This document shows positions 1 through 7,500 of a stretch of DNA of 13,013 nucleotides, piece after piece. A program made the position numbers and the translations under genes. The DNA lies in contig JAPLVX010000082.1 in NCBI GenBank assembly GCA_026396945.1, positions 1-13,013 on the forward strand, in the 5' to 3' direction. The first letter of the stretch is position 1. Each line of letters starts with the position of its first letter. The notes beneath the pieces were generated by a model, which saw nothing but the letters and a program-made list of their open reading frames with translations, made no database searches and had not been told where the DNA came from. The DNA comes from Candidatus Falkowiibacteriota bacterium. Its GTDB lineage: Bacteria > Patescibacteriota > Patescibacteriia > Patescibacteriales > UBA12465.

Positions 1-449
1 TTGCCCAATTTCTATTCTTAGACGCGGAAAATAAAGATCGGGATATAAAATTCTATATTAATTCTCCGGGGGGCTCGGTGACCGCCGGTTTAGCTATTTA
101 CGACACGATGCAATATATCAAATCAGATATTTCCACAATTTGCGTCGGCATGGCCGCTTCCATGGCTTCGGTTTTACTGGCTGCCGGCACGCCCGGTAAA
201 AGGCTTATTCTACCTAATAGTGAAATTATGATTCACCAGGTTATGGGCGGAGCCGAGGGTCAAGCCACGGATGTTAAAATTAGAGCCGAACATATTATAA
301 AAATCAAAGATAAAATGAATCGGATCCTAGCTCAGCATACCGGCCAGAAAATTGCGACAATTGAAAAAGACACTGACCGGGATAATTTTATGACGGCCGA
401 GGAAGCCAAGGCTTATGGAATTGTTGATAAGATAATTAGAAAGCAATAA
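1..449 (+). CDS. clpP: ATP-dependent Clp protease proteolytic subunit ClpP (5' truncated by window edge)
   Basis: ClpP is the serine-peptidase barrel that degrades proteins unfolded by ClpX or a similar Clp ATPase in the cytoplasm. The frame is open from base 3, so the gene enters from outside the window; 148 residues are visible and roughly 45-50 N-terminal residues are missing relative to typical ClpP. Visible signatures are [20 protein letters not shown] (oxyanion-hole Gly-Gly region), then the nucleophile Ser in GMAASMAS (visible residue 53), His in EIMIHQ (78) and Asp in DRDNF (127). The Ser-His spacing of 25 and Ser-Asp spacing of 74 match E. coli ClpP S97/H122/D171, so the triad is intact. 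The helix and YGIVDKII ending are also typical. The first in-frame GTG at base 78 lies inside the conserved core and is not the real start. It converges on the minus-strand gene that ends at 550. Which ClpP paralogue this is cannot be told. Confidence 0.97.
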   Translation, partial: AQFLFLDAENKDRDIKFYINSPGGSVTAGLAIYDTMQYIKSDISTICVGMAASMASVLLAAGTPGKRLILPNSEIMIHQVMGGAEGQATDVKIRAEHIIKIKDKMNRILAQHTGQKIATIEKDTDRDNFMTAEEAKAYGIVDKIIRKQ

Positions 450-504
450 ATATTTAAACTGCCATGAGCGCCAAGCAAAAAATATCTGCTGACACAATAT
501 TAAA

Positions 505-537
505 ACAAAAAAACGGGAGTCTTGCCCCCGTTTTTTT
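505..537. terminator. Bidirectional intrinsic terminator between clpP and the convergent TSP3 gene
   Basis: An A-rich run followed by CGGG, a 9-base loop (AGTCTTGCC), CCCG and seven T. The A tract pairs with the T tract, so the hairpin has a U-run on either strand. It sits 60-90 bases after the clpP stop and just past the stop of the minus-strand gene ending at 550, so it can serve both convergent units. Confidence 0.85.
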
Positions 538-549
538 AGATTTATAAAG

Positions 550-1593
550 TTATTTTTTAAGAGTCAAGGAATTAATCATGAGCTTGAAAATATCAGGGTA
601 AGCTAAATTTTTAGCATCCAGCGGCGTATAATCTAGGACGTAAATATTGTTTCTATTGACATCGGTAAAGTAGGCAGTTAAACCGTCGTCACTTAATACC
701 CCAGTTCCGATAGAATTGCTAATTAATTGGGTGCTGGGAATTGTTGCCACGGCAAACTCTTTTTGATACCAAACTTCAATGTCTAGGGCGTCGGTATTTT
801 TTTGAACTGATAATTGAACAAATGATTCGTCCGGCGCCGAAAAAATAACAGAGGCATCGGTCGTGAGTGGTTTTAGGGTCCAGGTTTTAGGATATAAAAT
901 TTCATAATTAGCGACTGAATATTTGGCTAAATTAGAATCATCGGTTAGCTTACCGGTACCGGCGGGATTATAACCAGACAATAGTTCCGCCAAATCCGGG
1001 AAACCGTCACCGTCAGAATCGCTAAGTTTAGGGTCAGTCCCTAGGATAGCTTCTTCAGAATCGTTTAAGCCATCATTATCGGAATCAAGGATTGGCTGGC
1101 CGACAGATTTGATGATTTTTTCTTCACCGGGAAAAACTAGGGTCGAACTGGCGCTGGAAGTCGCTAATTCGGTTGAAGTGCTGATCGGAATATTCGCTTC
1201 ATTAATATTAACCGACGGGGTCGGCTCGACTGGCGCTGGGGCGACAGCGCTGGCCACCTGATTAGCGGTTGAAGAACTGGCCACCGGCGCCTGAGAATTA
1301 GGGCTTGGCTGAGCGGCCGGTTTAATTATGAAAATATAAGCTAAGTAAATAATACCTAAAATTGCGACTAAACCGCCGCCAATAATAAACAAACCAATTT
1401 TTTTATGTTTATCAGCGTTATCTGAGCCAACGGAATGGTTAGAATTTTGCGAGTAAGTTGAATTGGCCAAAACACTTTTGCTCGGCATATTGTGCACGAC
1501 AATATCTTGATTTATGCGTTCACTTAGCTCTTGGCCCTTATTTTTTGAATCCGTGTCTTTAACTTTTTTGTTTTTTCTGACTTGCAAAAACAT
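550..1593 (-). CDS. Membrane-anchored thrombospondin type 3 repeat protein with C-terminal PsbP-like region
   Basis: A 347-residue protein of no assigned function. In order it has a charged, probably cytoplasmic N-terminus (1-65), one strong transmembrane helix (about 66-90, IGLFIIGGGLVAILGIIYLA), a Pro/Ala/Ser/Thr-rich stalk (about 91-155), two calcium-binding TSP3 loops (DSDNDGLND at 170-178 and DSDGDGFPD at 192-200) ending in GYNPAGTGKL, and a globular C-terminal domain (221-347). The motif NYEILYPKTWTL recalls PsbP/Mog1-like folds, but that is only a resemblance. Expected topology is N-in/C-out with the Ca-binding part outside the cell. It is the last gene of a probable operon, five bases after the upstream small ORF. 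It is paralogous to the gene at 1861-2638, with the same stalk and TSP3 layout and a matching GYNPxGxGKL ending, but only this copy has the extra C-terminal domain. No Shine-Dalgarno is visible; Met36 (NMPSKS) is an alternative start. Confidence 0.88.
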   Translation of the reverse strand: MFLQVRKNKKVKDTDSKNKGQELSERINQDIVVHNMPSKSVLANSTYSQNSNHSVGSDNADKHKKIGLFIIGGGLVAILGIIYLAYIFIIKPAAQPSPNSQAPVASSSTANQVASAVAPAPVEPTPSVNINEANIPISTSTELATSSASSTLVFPGEEKIIKSVGQPILDSDNDGLNDSEEAILGTDPKLSDSDGDGFPDLAELLSGYNPAGTGKLTDDSNLAKYSVANYEILYPKTWTLKPLTTDASVIFSAPDESFVQLSVQKNTDALDIEVWYQKEFAVATIPSTQLISNSIGTGVLSDDGLTAYFTDVNRNNIYVLDYTPLDAKNLAYPDIFKLMINSLTLKK

Positions 1594-1598
1594 AGTTT

Positions 1599-1790
1599 TT
1601 ATTTAAAACAAAAATAAGATAAGGCGAACATTATCACTAAAGTAATTAAGCCGGCCATAAGCCAGGGGCGACCGGGGAAAATTTTTTCTCCCGGACGAGG
1701 CATAATATGCAAATCCAAAAGCAAATTACGACTCGGCTTCATTGGCGCCGAACTTCTAAAATTTTGGCTAGTAGCTAAGTTACTGAGCAC
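1599..1790 (-). CDS. Putative small C-tail membrane peptide (63 codons, GTG start)
   Basis: I do not recognise this gene. The frame encodes 63 residues with a C-terminal hydrophobic helix (about 44-61, LMAGLITLVIMFALSYF) preceded by a Pro/Gly-rich basic segment (PRPGEKIFPGRPW), as expected of a small membrane peptide with N-in topology. It fills the gap between two paralogous TSP3 genes on the same strand, and its stop is five bases before the ATG of the downstream gene, which favours it being real and co-transcribed. The GTG at 1790 is uncertain. ATG codons at residues 17 and 30 are alternatives; the first has AGAAG about 10 bases upstream, the only SD-like match seen at a start in this window. 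It could also be non-coding spacer. Confidence 0.45.
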   Translation of the reverse strand: MLSNLATSQNFRSSAPMKPSRNLLLDLHIMPRPGEKIFPGRPWLMAGLITLVIMFALSYFCFK

Positions 1791-1860
1791 ATGTTTCTGA
1801 TATAATTAATAGGTAAGCGAGAGAAGGCTTAATCGGCAAGAAGGAAGGTCCCAGCTAAAA

Positions 1861-2638
1861 TTATTTAATTAATTTGCCTGATCCGTTGGGGTTATAGCCA
1901 CCGTGGACTTCAACGCCGTCGGTGAAACCGTCACCGTCAGAATCGGGATTTAGGGGGTTAGTTTTATAAGTTTTCACTTCCTCATAATCAGTTAGGCCAT
2001 CATTATCGGTATCGGTTAAATTTGGGTTGGTCCCCAATTGAATTTCTTCGGCATCGGTCAGTCCGTCCGTCATGGTCGGAATCAATATTGGATAAATCAG
2101 TCGTCGAAGAAGCCACTAGCACAACCGGTTCCGTAGAGCTAGCGTTAATATCGGGCGAAGTTGAAGCAGTGATTTCCGGTGTCGTGGAAGCTGTCGGACT
2201 GGGTTCAGCGACAACCGGAGCGGCTGTTTCCGGCTGGACGGTCACCGGAGCGGTTTCTGGAGTATAATTGACGGGAGTTGCTTGGCTAAAAAATTTAGAA
2301 TAAGCAAAATAGGCACCCGCTCCTAAAATAACTAAAATAATAAGAGCGATCGCGATTTTTTTAAAAGCCTGGCTGCCGGAAGGTTTGGGTAAATCATCGT
2401 CCAAATTAGTTGCCGCCCCTAAGCCAACGGTTCGGGCCTCGATCTGCGGACGGGATTGAGAAAAGACGCCCTGAGTTTCAATCTGATCGGTTTCGGAAAA
2501 AATATCATCAACTTCCTTTCGAGGAGCGGCCGCTGAACTAAAAGAGCCGGGCGAAGGAACGGGACTGGGGCCAGGGGCAGGAGAATTTGTTGGATTAGAG
2601 CCACCCGCCGGCGAATTGTTTGTCAAATCATTAAACAT
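1861..2638 (-). pseudogene. TSP3-repeat membrane protein disrupted by a 4-bp tandem duplication (frameshift)
   Basis: Read from the ATG at 2636-2638, the frame gives a disordered Pro/Ser-rich N-terminus (1-90), a transmembrane helix (about 94-113, IAIALIILVILGAGAYFAY), a Pro/Thr/Ser/Ala stalk (about 118-180) and the start of a TSP3 array (DSDHDG at 186-191). It then runs out of frame and stops at 2003. The rest of the array (GLTDAEEIQLGTNP, DTDNDGLTDYEEV, DSDGDGFTD, GYNPNGSGKL) continues in another frame down to 1861. The break is at 2061-2070, where GTCC is duplicated. Removing one copy gives a 257-residue protein with three uninterrupted DxDxDGxxD loops. This was a paralogue of the gene at 550-1593 and heads the same operon. 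It may be a true pseudogene, a strain variant or a sequencing/assembly error; the tidy restoration argues that the inactivation is recent or artefactual. A truncated 211-residue membrane protein could still be made. Confidence 0.85.
2061..2070. repeat. Short tandem repeat (GTCC)2.5 at the frameshift point
   Basis: Plus strand reads GTCCGTCCGT, two and a half copies of a 4-mer in a TSP3 loop codon run. The intact paralogous loops need one copy fewer to encode DHDGLTDAEE. It is short for a phase-variable tract, but a duplication of this sort is what slipped-strand replication produces. Confidence 0.8.
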
Positions 2639-2678
2639 ATAAATGATAAAATTAAATATTACTATCTATAATAAAATA

Positions 2679-2687
2679 ATTATAACA
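2679..2687 (-). promoter_or_regulatory. Candidate extended -10 promoter of the TSP3 operon
   Basis: The minus strand reads TGTTATAAT, a consensus extended -10 (TGnTATAAT), about 40 bases upstream of the ATG at 2638. The position 17 bases further upstream has no -35 match, which fits an extended -10 promoter. It lies just downstream of the aspS terminator. Confidence 0.5.
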
Positions 2688-2764
2688 TTTTATTTAACAA
2701 AAGGCTACCGAATATCAATTCTGCTGACCCAATAATCTTGATTTTGCCGAAATACTCCATATAT

Positions 2765-2795
2765 AAAAATCCTCGTAATTGAAGCGAGGATTTTT
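2765..2795 (-). terminator. Intrinsic terminator after aspS
   Basis: A perfect 11-bp inverted repeat (AAAAATCCTCG / CGAGGATTTTT) with a 9-base loop, a few bases past the aspS stop at 2801. The T-run ends the stem on the minus strand, and the mirror-image A/T ends mean it could also work on the plus strand. It separates the aspS operon from the TSP3 operon. Confidence 0.9.
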
Positions 2796-2800
2796 GTATA

Positions 2801-4195
2801 CTACTTTGTTTTATTTATTTTTATGCCGACATCTTTCAGTGCTTGTTTCGGCAAAGGGCTGGGCGCACCGGTGAGCAGATCTTTGGCATCGCTGGTTTTT
2901 GGGAAGGCCATCACCTCCCTGATGTTTTTTTCGCCAAGCAAGCAAGAAATTAGGCGATCCAAACCAAGGGCGATACCCCCGTGAGGCGGCGGACCATACT
3001 TAAAAGCTTCTAATAGATGCCCAAAACGGGTATTTATTTCTTTAGATTTTAAACCTAAAATTTTAAAAACTTTCTCTTGCAGTTTCCTTTCATGAATCCG
3101 CAAACTACCACCGCCAATTTCATAGCCATTCAAAACTAAATCATAAGCTTCGGCCCTAACCGCCAAAGGATCGCTAGTTAACTTTTTCTCGTCTTCAGTT
3201 TTCGGTCGGGTAAAAGGATGATGAACGGCATTTATTTTATTATCAACTGAATCTTTTTCAAATAAAGGAAAATCGCTTACCCAACAAAAAGCTAAGGTCT
3301 TATCGTCTTTTTCGGCGTCTGTTCGCAAGTCCGGCTTATCGCTCTTATATTTCTCGACGGCTTCTTGATAAGTAAACCGAGGAAAGGGGGTTTCTTTAAT
3401 AATGCTTTCCGGACTAACGGCTTTAACCAGAGCAATCATGGCTGCTTCCATTAAATCCAAGATTTCGGCTTGGGGGGCGAAAGACATTTCTAAATCAAAT
3501 TGAGTGAATTCCGGTTGGCGGTCGCCCCGTTGGTCTTCATCACGAAAGCAACGAACGATCTGGAAATATTTTTCCAAACCGGCCACCATTAATAATTGTT
3601 TAAATTGCTGCGGCGATTGGGGTAAGACGTAAAATTCGCCGCGGTGGAGGCGAGAAGGCACGATGAATTCCCTTGCCCCCTCCGGGGTCCCCTTGGTTAA
3701 ATAGGGTGTTTCAATTTCCCAAAAACCAAGTTGCGAAAAATAATTGCGTAAAAACAAATTAACCACTTGCCTTAATTTTAAATTATTTTTCATTCGTTCA
3801 CTCCGTAAATCTAAGTAGCGATAAGTTAAACGCAAGCTTTCATTGATGCCACTCGTATCCTCGCTAATCGTTAAGGGGCTAGTAGCCGAGGCGGAAATAA
3901 TTTTTATTTCCTTGGCTAGAATTTCTATCTCACCGGTGGCTAAATTAGGGTTGGCTTTATCCCGTTTTTGAATACTGCCGACTACTTCTAATAAAAATTC
4001 GGCCCGGATATCTTTTAAAATTTTATTAGTTTTTTTATCAACCAAGCTAGGCACGACGACGATTTGAATCAAACCGCTGCGATCGCGTAAATCAAAAAAA
4101 ACGACCTTGCCCATATCGCGGCGCACATTAACCCAGCCATAAATATTTATGTTTTGTCCGACCTTGGTCAAACAGTCAATAATGTTGTTTTTCAT
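2801..4195 (-). CDS. aspS: Aspartate--tRNA ligase, compact form lacking the GAD insertion domain
   Basis: A class II synthetase that charges tRNA(Asp) in the cytoplasm. The 464 residues include an N-terminal OB-fold anticodon-binding domain (about 14-105, INIYGWVNVRRDMGKVVFFD), the bacterial-type linker LRLTYRYLDLRSERM (121-135), the motif 2 region with FRDEDQRGDRQPEFTQFDLE (217-236), the Asp-pocket segment QSPQQFKQLLM (193-203), HHPFT (325-329), and motif 3 GGIALGLDRL (406-415). Bacterial AspRS is usually near 590 residues because a GAD domain of roughly 100-130 residues follows the SDKPDLR motif. Here SDKPDLR (285-291) runs almost directly into FCWVSDFPLFEK (303-314), so the domain is missing although the rest is bacterial in character. 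Whether it also charges tRNA(Asn) cannot be decided by eye; the position of the P. aeruginosa specificity residue His31 is Met28 here. It is the last gene of a probable operon, 16 bases after the 108-residue membrane protein, with no visible Shine-Dalgarno. Confidence 0.97.
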   Translation of the reverse strand: MKNNIIDCLTKVGQNINIYGWVNVRRDMGKVVFFDLRDRSGLIQIVVVPSLVDKKTNKILKDIRAEFLLEVVGSIQKRDKANPNLATGEIEILAKEIKIISASATSPLTISEDTSGINESLRLTYRYLDLRSERMKNNLKLRQVVNLFLRNYFSQLGFWEIETPYLTKGTPEGAREFIVPSRLHRGEFYVLPQSPQQFKQLLMVAGLEKYFQIVRCFRDEDQRGDRQPEFTQFDLEMSFAPQAEILDLMEAAMIALVKAVSPESIIKETPFPRFTYQEAVEKYKSDKPDLRTDAEKDDKTLAFCWVSDFPLFEKDSVDNKINAVHHPFTRPKTEDEKKLTSDPLAVRAEAYDLVLNGYEIGGGSLRIHERKLQEKVFKILGLKSKEINTRFGHLLEAFKYGPPPHGGIALGLDRLISCLLGEKNIREVMAFPKTSDAKDLLTGAPSPLPKQALKDVGIKINKTK

Positions 4196-4211
4196 ATTTA
4201 TTTTAGCGGTT

Positions 4212-4538
4212 TTATTTTATCGGGACCTTGTCCGGTCGGGGCGGACGCTGCGCTTCGATTTGACTTAAATTAGTCACTACATCGTTATTATTTTTAATAA
4301 TTTTATAAATTGTCACAGTATTACCAGAGTCACGTTGCAAGGCCTGAACTTTTAAATCAGGCGAGATATTAAGTTTGTTTTTCTCGGCCGCACTCAAGTA
4401 CTCAACCTTAAAAGCCGGGCTAGTATTTTTTTGAGTAGCCCTTAAATTTATCTGACCAGAACGCTGAAGCCACCAAAGAGCAGCTAAAATAATAATTAGC
4501 GCGCCGACAATTATTAAAATTAATTTTCTCTTATCCAT
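4212..4538 (-). CDS. Small single-pass membrane protein, function unknown
   Basis: I do not recognise a named family. The 108-residue product starts MDKRK and goes straight into a hydrophobic helix (about 5-24, ending in WWLQR), giving a signal-anchor with a soluble domain of about 80 residues. That domain (45-95) is mixed polar/charged with the run SAAEKNKLNISPDLKVQALQ and a predicted strand-rich part (TVTIYKIIKNNNDVV), then a short Pro/Arg-rich tail. It has no cysteines, which contrasts with the neighbouring secreted protein. It is 12 bases after that 1088-residue gene and 16 bases before aspS, all on the minus strand, so co-transcription is likely. Whether the soluble part faces out or in depends on how the KR-rich start is oriented; positive-inside would put it outside the cell. 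Confidence 0.8.
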   Translation of the reverse strand: MDKRKLILIIVGALIIILAALWWLQRSGQINLRATQKNTSPAFKVEYLSAAEKNKLNISPDLKVQALQRDSGNTVTIYKIIKNNNDVVTNLSQIEAQRPPRPDKVPIK

Positions 4539-4550
4539 AAAATTAGTTTA

Positions 4551-7500
4551 TTATTGCCAATAGTTGCAAAGGCTTGGCTGACTAAAAGGGTAACAAAATG
4601 GCGCTCCAGCTTTAAAGCAACATTTATAACCGGTGCTGACATCGCAATAAACTCCATCGGGATCACCGGCCGGACAATTAGGCGCTTTGCAATGCGAATT
4701 AATACAAAACTTCATTTCAGGCGAACAGGTGCCGCAGGTGCCGCCACAACCATCGGAACCGCATTGTTTACCGGCGCAACTAGTGGGCGTGCAACATTGA
4801 TTATTGGTTTTACAAATTTGACCATTAGGGCAAGTGCCGCAGGTACCGTCGCAACCGTCTGGACCGCATTGTTTGCCGGCACAACTAGGACAGCATTGCG
4901 ATTCACAACCGTTAGTAATATTGCCATCGCAGTTAAACCAGCCGGGTTCACAAACAAAAGCGGCGTTATCAGCTATTTGATGAGGATAAAGACAGCTGGC
5001 GGTGCTTAAGGGATTTTCGAAAAAACTACATAACCATTGGTTTGTGCTAGAAGCATTATAGTTACCACATCTTAAACTTAAACCGTTAAAAGGCGCGACT
5101 GCCCAGATATTGAAATCCTTACAAGTCTTTCCTCCTAAGTCGCAATTAGACTCGGGAGTTTTGCAATCACATAATTCACCGGCTTGTTTTATACCATCGC
5201 CACAATTTGGGCCAGTGCCACCGGCCGGCGTTCCACAATCAGCCGGACAATTAGCCATCGTTTCTAACATTTCCCCAGTCAAGGTTACGGTTTCACAGAG
5301 CCCATCACCGCAGAAACCGCCACCCTCCAGCGGCGAAGCGAAAACACAATAACCACTGTCTTTTATAGGGTAATCGAGATTAGGATTAGACTTACAAGAA
5401 TATTGTTTGGAGACACTGCTAATAGCGACCCAGGCGCTGGTACTGGTCGAAGTGTCGAAGATAGCTGTTCCATCTAAACCGTCGCAATCCTCATAGCCAT
5501 CATTATAATAGCCACCTTTACCTTCGGTATTAGGATATTGCTGCATACTGTCACCGCAATAATTATTAACTTTTAAATTAAAGCTTTTCTGGCTCATAGT
5601 ACCATAATCATTAACGGCGCTTATAGTAATAGTTGAGGTTCCGATGGCAGTGGGTTGTCCATGAATATAAAAGTTAGAGTGGTCGGCGTTTTGGGCGGCT
5701 AGCACTTTAATCCCGGAAAAATTTAATTGACTAAAACAATTACCTAAATTTTTAAGCCAGGCGACGGCCTGAGTCTTTATAGAAGGAAAAAGGCGGGTAG
5801 TAAAATTTAATATTCTTTGCGTTGCATTATACTGCGTTCGGTTGTAGATGTACTGTATTCTCGTAACGTTATTAGGGCTATTGGTATTATTATTATTCGG
5901 AATAAAAGTGCCGGGGTCGTAAGCGTAATCGAATATTAAACCGGTCGGCCAACTTGGAATCGAAGAAGTTGAATAAGTAACATCATGCTTACCTTGAATT
6001 ATATTACCGATATAACAAGAATAGGGTTGATTTTGGCGAGCTTCTGTCGGACAGTCAAAATCTAAGACCGGAGGCTCAACAATCAAGTTTATTTTTATTT
6101 TTTTAGTGACAGTGCCGACGGTGATTGTATAGACGGAGGAGGTGTTAGTTTTGAACCAAGTGTTTTGGTTAAAAGTGTTCGGTGGAGTTAGGATAACCAA
6201 CTCGCTCAAATCTCCAATGGTCGAGGTGGCGGTTACTTTAAACTTATTAGAACTAATTTGGGTAGAAGTAGTAACCGAGATCGGGAGGGATAAATCAATT
6301 CCTGAATTTTTTGCAAAAGTTGTCGTTAAGCCCTCAGCGCTTTGATAAATAAAAGAATAAACCAACTTATTTCCCTTCCGCAAAATCTGATCCATGTCTT
6401 CGGCCTCTAAGTAAACCTGGGGGGCAGAAATCTTAATCGGGATAGTGGTCGTGGAGGTTGTAAGCTTTCCGTCATCAACATTCAAAGTAATATTATAGTT
6501 TCCGGCCGGACCGGCCTTGGGTGAATAAATCTTTATTTGATTAGGATCGTTAGTACTTTTTATGGTTACCGGGTCGATCCAACTTGACCAATTAGCGCCG
6601 CCGGCGTCCTTACTAAAAGTAAATTTTAAAGGATTATGTTCAGCATCATAAGCTTTAACGAAACCATTAAACTCTTGGCCGACCGTCCCATTTAATTGAT
6701 AGTCTAAAAATACTGGGGCGCTATTGCCGGCCTGAGCAATATTAGCGATAGCAGTACAGTTAAATTTAGAAAATTGGCCGACCTCCGTACCGTCAGCCTC
6801 TTTATCGTATATATCATAACCAGCGGAAAAAGACTCGATACCGGCACACAGGGTATAAGCCGAGCCATTGGCATTAGCCGTATAATATATGATTCGACTG
6901 CCGGCGGGGAAATTCAAATCCCCGCTGCCTGGCGCTTGGCTAAAAAACTGGTGATTATTTTTATTCCAACAGGTAGCTGCCTCATAGTCTGGAGAACAGT
7001 AACCGAGGGTATTAATGGGGTCAATAAGATCCGAGCTAATTCCAATTTCTGGCAAGAAAACTTCACGCCAACTCGGCCAAGTAGAAACAGTTTTATTCTT
7101 AACAAAAGTACCAGCCTCTAAAATGGGGTAATGACTCTTTACCTTTTTATAAGCAAATAATGATTCTTTCAGCTCGGACAAAAGACTAATTCTTTTGACG
7201 TCCCTGACTATTTCGGCCTTGAGGCTACCGCAAAAAAGCCCGCTGGGACAATCGGTATCGTTATAACAATTAAGCGCCTCCTTGGGCACACATTTCCCTT
7301 GAGCTGGGCTAGCTGTATCCGTTTCGCACTTCAATTTATCCGAGCAGTCTTTATCGCTTAAACAATTTATCGTACTTATATTACAAGTTCCCTGCAAATC
7401 TGTCTGGGAAAAATTATTATTAAATTTCCAATGAGCCACTATCTGCCCTAAAATATCAGCTGTCTGCTGGTTGGAAGTTTGATTATAAGAAATCAAGTAG

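Noticed and set aside
464..547. 27-codon plus-strand ORF (starting MSAKQKISAD) after clpP
   Set aside because: It reads straight through the terminator hairpin at 505-537, has no visible ribosome binding site and its product has no recognisable feature; chance ORF.
2003..2085. Programmed ribosomal frameshift in the TSP3 gene
   Set aside because: No slippery heptamer is visible at the junction, and a 4-bp tandem duplication explains the shift exactly. Mutation or error is simpler.
4554..5009. Open plus-strand frame of 151 codons opposite the Cys-rich C-terminus
   Set aside because: Antisense shadow: Cys codons TGT/TGC read as Ala/Thr on the other strand, giving a low-complexity Ala/Thr/Gly product. 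The minus frame has coherent domains.
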